Origin: Psychromonas sp. B3M02
GTDB lineage: Bacteria > Pseudomonadota > Gammaproteobacteria > Enterobacterales > Psychromonadaceae
NCBI RefSeq assembly: GCF_003318165.1
Contig: NZ_QOCB01000010.1
Coordinates: forward strand, 1-64,000
Direction of reading: 5' to 3'
DNA: 64,000 nucleotides
The position numbers were made by a program, and so were the translations under genes. The number at the start of each line of letters is the position of its first letter. Position 1 is the stretch's first letter. The notes beneath the pieces were generated by a model that did no database searches, was not told the origin of the DNA, and saw only the letters and a program-made list of their open reading frames with translations. This document shows, piece after piece, positions 56,869 through 64,000 of this stretch.

Positions 56869-57993
56869 ATGTCAGTTATCACTTCTCATGTAATGACCTC
56901 CTGGTCGGAAATAAAAACATTACAAACTGACTGGAACCCCTTATTAGAGCAATCCGATGCAGATAATATATTTCTCACCTGGGAGTGGATGGAAAGTTGG
57001 AAAGATACCTGCTTTGCTGACACAAAATTATTGTTTATTGTATTAAAAGAAAATAACAAACCGATTGCGATTGCCCCTTTTTATATTCAGCCTTACCAAC
57101 TCCTTAAGACATTAACCTATCAAGTATTACGATTTGCAGGGGATCAAGGGATCGGCTCTGAGTACTCCAACTTTATTGTTAGAAAACAAGATAGTGTTAA
57201 TTTAAAGCAACAGCTTTGGCAGACACTACTAGCAAAACAAACAAGCTCTCATTGGGATCTTATTTGGTACACGAATGTCAGCAGCTGGACAACTGGTGGT
57301 CAAAGCTTAATAACATCACTACAACAAACTCCTGAACTACGTTTAGCGTCACGTGAGGTTGATTTCGCTAATACCAGCTTAAAATCACTATCCCTGTCCC
57401 TGCTACCTGAACTATCAAAAAGCTTACGTACTAATATAAAGCAGACTCAAGGTTATTTATCGAAGTTAGGAGAGTGGCAAGTAAGCTATTGTGAAGACCC
57501 TGTATTACTTAATAAAAGTTTGCAGCAATTATTTGAACTACATAACTTACGCTGGCAACGTACTGGTCTTAAAGGATCCTTTCAGCGACGCCCAGAAATG
57601 GCTACCTTCTATCAAGACTTTACAAGAAAAGCATTACATAAAGGTTGGTTAAGATTAGCTGAATTAACATGTGACGATAAAACCCAAGCAGTACAAATTG
57701 GTTATGTATATCGCGGGCAATTTTTTGCCTTACAAGAAGGTTTTAATCCAGACTTCCAAAAAGGCACAGGCCAAGTATTACGTTATCACGTCATGCAAAG
57801 GTGTATTCAGGAAGGCTTAACGGATTATGACTTTTTGGGTCAGTATACAAACCACAAAAGGCGCTGGTTAGCTAAACAACGCAATGGGCAACATCTACTT
57901 ATTTGGCCAAATAAGCTGAAAAACACACTCTTTAACTTTTTCACTATTTGGCCAACGGGAAAATACCTTAAACCAGTTAGATTAAATAAATGA
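56869..57993 (+). CDS. GNAT/FemAB-like acyltransferase (BioF2-type)
   Basis: Protein of about 374 residues with a C-terminal GNAT-fold domain of the BioF2-like type (Acetyltransf_6), recognised from LRTNIKQTQGYLSKLGE, LFELHNLRWQ and YDFLGQYTNHKRRWLAKQ. The N-terminal half (DADNIFLTWEWMESWKDT) matches FemAB-like polysaccharide-locus proteins. It is convergent with the heparinase-like gene, 18 bp apart. Such proteins may acylate or aminoacylate polysaccharide or its carrier; the real substrate is unknown. Start is uncertain: ATG 56857 or 56869. Confidence 0.7.
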   Translation: MSVITSHVMTSWSEIKTLQTDWNPLLEQSDADNIFLTWEWMESWKDTCFADTKLLFIVLKENNKPIAIAPFYIQPYQLLKTLTYQVLRFAGDQGIGSEYSNFIVRKQDSVNLKQQLWQTLLAKQTSSHWDLIWYTNVSSWTTGGQSLITSLQQTPELRLASREVDFANTSLKSLSLSLLPELSKSLRTNIKQTQGYLSKLGEWQVSYCEDPVLLNKSLQQLFELHNLRWQRTGLKGSFQRRPEMATFYQDFTRKALHKGWLRLAELTCDDKTQAVQIGYVYRGQFFALQEGFNPDFQKGTGQVLRYHVMQRCIQEGLTDYDFLGQYTNHKRRWLAKQRNGQHLLIWPNKLKNTLFNFFTIWPTGKYLKPVRLNK

Positions 57994-58011
57994 CTTAGTT
58001 TAAGGCACCGT

Positions 58012-60015
58012 TTATTTCCAGGCAATACTCGTAACAAACTCACTATTACCATTAATATCAGCGGAAAGTACTAAAGTAGTAATTGGCACTTTCTGGTGGT
58101 AGCCTCGACTCAACCAACCTAATGAAGGTGTCTGTTTATCGTCACTAGGAACACCTTGAACCAATGTAGCTTTAACTTGTTCTGGCAAGCTGATCACGAC
58201 TTCATTATCCCCTAAAGTTATATAACAACTTCCTTGATCAAGACGTATATCCTGACAAGCTTCAGATAAATGAAAATAGATGGCAATATCATGTTGCGCT
58301 GTTGCTTTGACATAGTCAGTGATCACTATCTGTTGTTGCGTAATATCTAATTCAATATCACGTTGATGGGTAACAGGTGATGGTAGGCGTTGATAACCAT
58401 CATGTGCAGCCACTATTTTTCCACCACTTTTCGAGGGTGACCATTCAATACAAGTTGACTGCGCATGTGACTCCCACATAAATGGGCCCGTCATTACAGA
58501 TTGATCAAGTCCATCAACTTCTAGCGTATTATGTGCTTGTGTTTTACGAAAGTGGTTGCGCCATTCAGGGAAACTAAAGTAATCATAAGTACCTGTATCC
58601 ACAAATAAATCATGTTGATTAATACGCACAACACAACTTAAAGCATCAGCATGACCATGCGCGGCTATTGCCGTATAACCTAACTCCGCGACATCCATTA
58701 AGATACTCGCCTGGTTATTATCACTAACCTTACCTGCTTGTAATAGGTAATAGCCAGCATCTTCAAAAGCAATGGAATTTAAAGCTGAGTCAACAACCAC
58801 CCCTCGATTGATTTTTGCTTGCCTATTATTAAATAGCCAAAAACTTGATTCACTACTTTTAATCTGAGGAGAGGCAAAAAGTGGATCATCATAAAAATGC
58901 CCCATCACATCTGTAAGTGCATTAATATCATGTACATGATCCCCAAGATCTAGCACATAACCATCATCTTGATCACCTAACATAGGGTAATGCTCACCGC
59001 CTTCAGCAATGCGAACAACGAACTGTGATAAACTTTTTAAGGTTTTCCAATACCTATCAGAAAAATCATCATCACTCCATTTACCTGTTAATCCTGTAAC
59101 CAGATAAAATTGCAATACAAAAAACTGATAACTAAAAGCATGCTCTTTAGTACAACCATCATCAAAGGTTTGCGCAACCATTTCTCTTTCTAATATTTGT
59201 TTGCTCGTATCTTTCCACGTAGCGGCATCTCTTAACATTGAAAAGTAACTAGCTGCAATGTAAACACCCGCCGCTTCACCCACCAAATGGTTATTCGCTG
59301 AAGTTCCTTGTGAAAACTTACTGCTCACATCACGACAATGAAGAAAAACACTTTCTAGTAGGCGTGCTTTAAAGTCTCCGACAAATAAACCACTCTCTTT
59401 AATAAGATCAATGGTCCATACCCAGTTAATTAAACGAATCGCTAACTCTAAAGGACTGCGCCAATTCATGCCTTTACCGTAGGGGTTTTGATCTAACCAA
59501 TGAGTCATCTGTGCAACGGCAGCTTGTGCATATTGAATGTCACCAGTCACTTGATAGGCTCTTGCTAATACCACCATTTGATGGTGACGATTGGGCTCCC
59601 AGACTAGCTTACAGTCACCATTGACCTTAAAGTCACGATAATTAACGTCCAATATATGCCCAGTATTTGCGTAGATATTCGCACTATGATCTTTATGCCA
59701 ATTAATAGGGGTTTCTAGGTGCTTATTGTGTAAATCGAAATAACTTAATTTATTTGCCATCACCATCTCAGCTTTAGCTAATAAAGGCGCCTTCCACTCA
59801 GTATTATAAGCAGATAGTTGACCGGTAAACACAGTAAAACCAGGGTTAAAATCTGAGCCAGATTGATAACCTTTAACAAACTCCGCTTTAGACACCCAAT
59901 TAAACTGCACTCTTATACGCTCAACCCAAGCTGCAGATAATGAGATAATCCGCCAAGTGATTTCACTCAAGCTCATCATCTGAATGCGTTTAATATACCA
60001 AGTAACAGTTTGCAT
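58012..60015 (-). CDS. Heparinase II/III-like polysaccharide lyase
   Basis: Predicted uronate-polysaccharide lyase or EPS-modifying enzyme of 667 residues. The N-terminal alpha toroid (about 1-350) shows WRSPLELAIRLINWVW and SANNHLVGEAAGVYIA. The C-terminal beta-sandwich heparinase II/III domain has AAHGHADALSCVVRI, DLFVDTGTYDYF and the conserved AHNTLEVDG. No clear signal peptide. This type of gene is a standard member of exosortase A polysaccharide clusters. It lies 18 bp after the exosortase gene. Confidence 0.82.
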   Translation of the reverse strand: MQTVTWYIKRIQMMSLSEITWRIISLSAAWVERIRVQFNWVSKAEFVKGYQSGSDFNPGFTVFTGQLSAYNTEWKAPLLAKAEMVMANKLSYFDLHNKHLETPINWHKDHSANIYANTGHILDVNYRDFKVNGDCKLVWEPNRHHQMVVLARAYQVTGDIQYAQAAVAQMTHWLDQNPYGKGMNWRSPLELAIRLINWVWTIDLIKESGLFVGDFKARLLESVFLHCRDVSSKFSQGTSANNHLVGEAAGVYIAASYFSMLRDAATWKDTSKQILEREMVAQTFDDGCTKEHAFSYQFFVLQFYLVTGLTGKWSDDDFSDRYWKTLKSLSQFVVRIAEGGEHYPMLGDQDDGYVLDLGDHVHDINALTDVMGHFYDDPLFASPQIKSSESSFWLFNNRQAKINRGVVVDSALNSIAFEDAGYYLLQAGKVSDNNQASILMDVAELGYTAIAAHGHADALSCVVRINQHDLFVDTGTYDYFSFPEWRNHFRKTQAHNTLEVDGLDQSVMTGPFMWESHAQSTCIEWSPSKSGGKIVAAHDGYQRLPSPVTHQRDIELDITQQQIVITDYVKATAQHDIAIYFHLSEACQDIRLDQGSCYITLGDNEVVISLPEQVKATLVQGVPSDDKQTPSLGWLSRGYHQKVPITTLVLSADINGNSEFVTSIAWK

Positions 60016-60033
60016 TGGGTTTTCTACCTAAAA

Positions 60034-61521
60034 TTAAGATTGATTTGAATTAAGATAAGTGTCAATAAACTCACTTAATTGTTGTTCAGCCATTGCTTGA
60101 TTTTCACCGTCAAAGTCAAAGCTAACTGCGACTAGAGTAGCCCCAGGTTTCCCTATTAACGCCGCTTTAACTTCCGCTAATTTAGCCATTTTTTTATCGC
60201 TAGTGACGGTCTCATTAATGACATACCAAGATGCAACCAAACGGTACCTGTGTGCCGATCTTTTTAATACCACTAAGTTCGCTTGTGACAAACTTGAAGA
60301 GCCAGGCACTGCTAATTTTTTCTCTGCTATTTCTGTCCAAAAGTCTTCATCAAACAGGTAATTTTCTACAAAGATCATTTCGCTAGCTTGCTCTTGTTTA
60401 TAGTAATCAGCTAGATAAACCTGAAAACCTAATGACTTATCAATGTAATAGGAGAATCGCTCTTGAGTGGCGCCTTGTGAATAAGGTTTCCAGCTTGGGC
60501 TGTAGGGTTTATCACGACTGACTAATTGATAATTATCTAAGCTTGGTTCAACAAAAGCATAATTTTCATCATATCGAGACGGGATCCAGTAAGAAGCTGC
60601 CACAAAAGTAATTAAAACAATTAAAGTAATAGACGCCTGTTTTTTATTCAAAGAAGACTCATCACTAGTTTCAGGCTGAATAAGCTCTTGGCTCTCATCT
60701 TCAGGTCTTTCTTCAAAAAAAGTACGGGCAATATAGATAAGTGGAATTAAACAAACAGCAAACACAATCCATCCAAAGGTGAGGTGATCATGTACGATGA
60801 AATGATTCATCTCAGTATATGTGCCCACTACGATGATAATCATCACCCTTAACCAGTTGGCAATAATAGCAATCGCTAAACTAATAATTAAAAAATTTAG
60901 GGTTCTTTTAGTGGACAACTTATTAAAGTAGCTTACACAAAACGCCAGTAACGCCGCGACCATAAAAAAGCCTAAACCAGAACAAGCTGGGTCAACATCG
61001 AACATACCACCCGCTGTCGATAATCTATAATGGTCACGGTCTACGGCAATGCCTAGTAACTCAGGTCCCCAAACTCCAGCTTGAGTTGACAGCTCACGCA
61101 AAGGCAATTGCAGCATGTTCCAAACTGGCATTATCAATAACAGCATCAATAAGGGGATGAAAAAAGCTCGCAACATTTTCCAACCATAAAAACAAAAAAA
61201 CAAGGAAACGAGAGTGCTATAAAAAGCTAATTGCTGTAATTGTTGGATACTGGATAATAATGCCACTAAGAAAACAAATAGACTAAACACTAGACAGGCT
61301 AAAGCCAGACTGTAATGCCCTTTGGATAAATTAGTTGCTTGTAAACGATGTCGCTGGAGATAAAAAACATACACCACGACAATAATCCCTAAAAAGCCGT
61401 GACTATAGGGTCCATCACTGTTCCATTCGTCGAAGATAGTGAGTAAAACAAGTGTGTTTACAGCAAATAGAATAATCAATGAGATAGTAAACAGGCTTTG
61501 TACTGAAATCTTTTTAAACAA
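60034..61521 (-). CDS. Exosortase (XrtA-like) fused to an EpsI-like domain
   Basis: Membrane transpeptidase-like protein of 495 residues. Eight or so membrane helices occupy residues 8-265. The exosortase triad is intact: Cys180 in DPACSGLGF, Arg225 in ANWLRVMI, and His246 in HDHLTFGW. After a charged linker (268-295) and one more membrane helix (about 296-312), residues 320-495 form an EpsI-like (DUF3485) domain. Exosortases cut and sort PEP-CTERM proteins to the surface; the gene is flanked by sugar genes, as in XrtA polysaccharide loci. No PEP-CTERM protein is in the window. Confidence 0.85.
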   Translation of the reverse strand: MFKKISVQSLFTISLIILFAVNTLVLLTIFDEWNSDGPYSHGFLGIIVVVYVFYLQRHRLQATNLSKGHYSLALACLVFSLFVFLVALLSSIQQLQQLAFYSTLVSLFFCFYGWKMLRAFFIPLLMLLLIMPVWNMLQLPLRELSTQAGVWGPELLGIAVDRDHYRLSTAGGMFDVDPACSGLGFFMVAALLAFCVSYFNKLSTKRTLNFLIISLAIAIIANWLRVMIIIVVGTYTEMNHFIVHDHLTFGWIVFAVCLIPLIYIARTFFEERPEDESQELIQPETSDESSLNKKQASITLIVLITFVAASYWIPSRYDENYAFVEPSLDNYQLVSRDKPYSPSWKPYSQGATQERFSYYIDKSLGFQVYLADYYKQEQASEMIFVENYLFDEDFWTEIAEKKLAVPGSSSLSQANLVVLKRSAHRYRLVASWYVINETVTSDKKMAKLAEVKAALIGKPGATLVAVSFDFDGENQAMAEQQLSEFIDTYLNSNQS

Positions 61522-61560
61522 AATAAGCCCCTACAAAAGCTTGGTATAATTGAATTGTGT

Positions 61561-62694
61561 TCACGGCGCTAGCACTTCGTTATATACAGCAATCGTGCGT
61601 GCAGCTACCTTTTCAACATGGTAGAGATCTCTCGCTAGTTGTTTAGCTTTAAGGTGCATTTTCCTAGCCAGTTTAGAATCATTTAAAATTAACTCACATT
61701 TGTTCGCGATATTGTACTCATCAAAAGGGTTAATTAGATAACCTGTTTCACCATGTTTGACCATATATGGCATGCCGCAACGATTTGAAGTTACTACTGG
61801 CACACCTACCGCCATCGCTTCTTCAATGCCCATAGGGGAGTTTTCTTCCAAAGAAACTAAGCCATAAATAGCTGCCTGACATAATTCAGCCTGAACCTCT
61901 TGTGTTGAGATTCGCCCTAAAAGTATGACTCTTTGTTGTAAGTTATTTAACGCAATAAATTCCATTAATTGCGTTGCATAATCTTGATCAACAACACCAC
62001 CAGCAATTCTTAATTCAACCTCAACACCTCTATCAACAAGTATTTTAACTGCTTTAACTAGCTGTATTACGTTTTTACGAGGTGAAATCACCGCTGAAGT
62101 AAAGATCACATTCTTGCGAGGCTCTCTTGTTAAATCAAAAAACAGCTCAGAGATAGGATTATCTATATCAAAAATATGTGCTTTGGTGACACCGGTTAAT
62201 CGTTCTCTCACATAAGGGCTAATGGAAATTATATTGGGTTGCTTACGCCAACTGGATTTTTCTATTATTTTCCAAATTTTAGAGCGCAATACATTAAACT
62301 TCCCGTTCGCTAATAACGTATCACCATAAATAAACCCATGGACCGTAAATACTTTAGGCATATTTAAATCTTTAACCATAATGCCATAAGTATCATGCGC
62401 ATGAATTAAATCAGGGGATATTTCTTTAACCTTACCTTCGATTAACTGCTTACCTTTCTTTAATGCATTGATTAGCTCACTTCCAGCAGGTTTGGGAATT
62501 CGATGAATAGTTGTACTTTCAAGCTTTTCAGTAGACTCGGTTATAGTATCAGGGCACAAGGTGATGACATGTAATTCAAATTCAGAATAAGCTGCCAACG
62601 CAGGAACTAAATTAACACTGACGGCTTCAACTCCACCGTGCGGCCTGTCTATATCAATAGGAAACTGTGTAACAAACGCTAATTTTATTGGCAT
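61561..62694 (-). CDS. GT4-family glycosyltransferase
   Basis: GT-B glycosyltransferase of 377 residues. The N-terminal acceptor domain begins MPIKLAFVTQFPIDIDRPHG; the C-terminal donor domain shows VIFTSAVISPRKNV and SLEENSPMGIEEAMAVGVPV, with the E-X7-E donor motif. AAGG 8 nt upstream favours the ATG at 62694 over a GTG at 62703. It starts 11 bp after the previous transferase. The sugar is unknown. Confidence 0.85.
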   Translation of the reverse strand: MPIKLAFVTQFPIDIDRPHGGVEAVSVNLVPALAAYSEFELHVITLCPDTITESTEKLESTTIHRIPKPAGSELINALKKGKQLIEGKVKEISPDLIHAHDTYGIMVKDLNMPKVFTVHGFIYGDTLLANGKFNVLRSKIWKIIEKSSWRKQPNIISISPYVRERLTGVTKAHIFDIDNPISELFFDLTREPRKNVIFTSAVISPRKNVIQLVKAVKILVDRGVEVELRIAGGVVDQDYATQLMEFIALNNLQQRVILLGRISTQEVQAELCQAAIYGLVSLEENSPMGIEEAMAVGVPVVTSNRCGMPYMVKHGETGYLINPFDEYNIANKCELILNDSKLARKMHLKAKQLARDLYHVEKVAARTIAVYNEVLAP

Positions 62695-62704
62695 TATTCC
62701 CACC

Positions 62705-63826
62705 TTACATTGACAATTCAGTGAAAATAGCTTCGAAACGTTCCATTACTTGATCAACAGAGTGATTCTTTACATAATATTCACGTGCATTGTTAGAGTA
62801 TTGTTGCCATAACTCAGGATTCGAACAGAGCTTTTTAATACCCGAGACTAAGTCGTCTTTTGTGACGGCATCAAAGCCTAGCTGACGGTCTCTGATCAAG
62901 TGGTCTGGGTCAAAGGTAGAAACAATAGGCAGCCCTTGGCTCCATGCCTCTAAAAAGGTATTAGGAAACCCTTCATAAACCGATGAACAACAAAATACGC
63001 TTGCACTGCGGTATAAGTTCGGCATGTCTGCACGAGCAACCATCCCCAGATAGGTTACATTGTCGAGACTATTCATTGTGTTTAAAACACTTTTAAAATA
63101 AGCGTCTTCTTGTTGAGGGCTACCTCCAACAATAAAGTCATATTCAGGTAAGCTCTTTGCTACCTCTAAGAATAACTCTAAACGCTTACTTTCATGGATC
63201 CTAGCGGCCCATAAAATGGAGGGAGATTGTTGGTTTAATATAATTTGTTCATATTCATCATGACGAGGGCCTGGACATGGCATAGGCATGATCTCAGAAT
63301 TAAGTTTAAAACCCGACTTTAGAGAGTTCATCTGTTTTTTAGTTTGCGATAAAATATAATCTGCATTGTTCAAACCATAACGATACAAGATCCTTTCTCG
63401 ATAGGTATTCATTACTGGTAAATTATAATCTGCATCAGAATCATTAGCTAAAGAGTATAAAAATTTTTTATTATTCTGCTTGCACCATAGGGCAACTTGA
63501 CCCGTTATATATTCACCACAGTTTTGATAATAAACATCAGCATCAGCACGTTTCATGGCAGCAATTAACCCCGTCCAACGAGGGTGGAAAAAACGAAGTC
63601 CTTTTAAACCTGCATTTTGACGACATATTTTAATAACATGAATGCCGTCTATGACTTCATCTTGATCACTGCCTTCTGCCCAAGTTAACAAAGATACTTT
63701 GTGACCTTTTGCCACTAACCACTTTGCCATCAAGCTCGTTTGTCTTTCTACACCGCCTATTGACCCCTGACTTCCACCAGTAACAGCACCATAAGCAAAA
63801 TGAGACACGAGACAAATATTTAGCAT
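62705..63826 (-). CDS. GT4-family glycosyltransferase
   Basis: Second GT-B transferase of 373 residues. The N terminus has IGGVERQTSLMAKWLVAKGH, and the donor domain has SPSILWAARIHESKRLELFL and CCSSVYEGFPNTFLEAWSQG, the E-X7-E region. It leads the visible polysaccharide operon together with the next gene beyond the edge. Acceptor and sugar are unknown. Confidence 0.85.
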   Translation of the reverse strand: MLNICLVSHFAYGAVTGGSQGSIGGVERQTSLMAKWLVAKGHKVSLLTWAEGSDQDEVIDGIHVIKICRQNAGLKGLRFFHPRWTGLIAAMKRADADVYYQNCGEYITGQVALWCKQNNKKFLYSLANDSDADYNLPVMNTYRERILYRYGLNNADYILSQTKKQMNSLKSGFKLNSEIMPMPCPGPRHDEYEQIILNQQSPSILWAARIHESKRLELFLEVAKSLPEYDFIVGGSPQQEDAYFKSVLNTMNSLDNVTYLGMVARADMPNLYRSASVFCCSSVYEGFPNTFLEAWSQGLPIVSTFDPDHLIRDRQLGFDAVTKDDLVSGIKKLCSNPELWQQYSNNAREYYVKNHSVDQVMERFEAIFTELSM

Positions 63827-63872
63827 GATAATTTACAACCCTAACAATAAAATAGATAAAACGAGATAATCA

Positions 63873-64000
63873 TTATTTCGTATTAAGCAGGAATAACAGT
63901 TCAGGAATTTTTTTATGTGCAGGAAAATTAAAGCGTTTTAATGTCATTAAATCATCCTTTGATTGACATAATCCAACATCCGTTGAAAATGCAGCTTGAT
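63873..64000 (-). CDS. C-terminal end of an unidentified protein
   Basis: The minus-strand frame entering from the right edge reads about 41 codons to a stop at 63873, ending FPAHKKIPELLFLLNTK. The other two frames close sooner. It lies 46 bp before the glycosyltransferase start, in the same direction, so it is probably part of the same operon. Too short to identify. Confidence 0.5.
   Translation of the reverse strand, partial: QAAFSTDVGLCQSKDDLMTLKRFNFPAHKKIPELLFLLNTK

Overview
The window is AT-rich DNA from a gammaproteobacterium, most likely a marine Alteromonadales or Vibrionales relative; a Psychromonas-type genome fits best, although genus is inference from memory of gene content. The clues are a polar-flagellum gene order with FlhF and FlhG, a tandem pair of glgC genes, the mdh/argR pairing, raiA beside tyrA-aroF, and the dacA-ybeD-lipB-lipA cluster. 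No rRNA, tRNA, CRISPR array, insertion sequence or prophage was seen.

Layout. 1-19.2 kb: a minus-strand flagellar block reading fliE-F-G-H-I-J-K-L-M-N-O-P-Q-R, flhB, flhA, flhF, flhG, fliA and the start of cheY. It opens with a good sigma-54 promoter ahead of fliE. flhA appears to start at an ATT codon. 19.3-21.9 kb: an LPP20-like lipoprotein and a glnK-amtB ammonium operon with an NtrC-type site and a sigma-54 promoter. 22.1-25.4 kb: dacA, ybeD, lipB, lipA (cell wall carboxypeptidase and lipoate attachment). 25.6-30.7 kb: a Kef-type K+/H+ antiporter and a TRAP transporter operon with a TakP-like binding protein. 30.9-35.2 kb: an ACC deaminase/D-cysteine desulfhydrase-like enzyme, a degenerate GGDEF/EAL protein of the CsrD type, and rsmC. 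35.6-39.7 kb: two glgC paralogues and glgA for glycogen synthesis. 39.7-45.2 kb: cysG, a CBS-domain protein, mdh, an orphan ArtJ-like binding protein divergent from argR with tandem ARG boxes, and a PilE-type pilin. 45.2-52.7 kb: slt and yejABEF. 53.0-56.6 kb: raiA with a CRP site, a roughly 850 bp tandem repeat array, then tyrA-aroF. 56.9-64.0 kb: a polysaccharide locus with a GNAT/FemAB-like gene, a heparinase II/III-like protein, an exosortase fused to an EpsI-like domain, two GT4 glycosyltransferases and the end of one more gene.

How the parts work together. The flagellar block encodes the basal body and export apparatus, the C-ring, the number and placement control by FlhF/FlhG, and the late sigma factor. 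Nitrogen (GlnK/AmtB), arginine (ArgR/ArtJ-like) and carbon (CRP at raiA) control are each visible as binding sites. The right end is the left part of an exosortase-A-type exopolysaccharide cluster continuing beyond 64000.

The least explained material is non-coding: a family of extragenic elements with TTATACCAAT-like ends, tandemly amplified at 53511-54357 and scattered in at least four other gaps.
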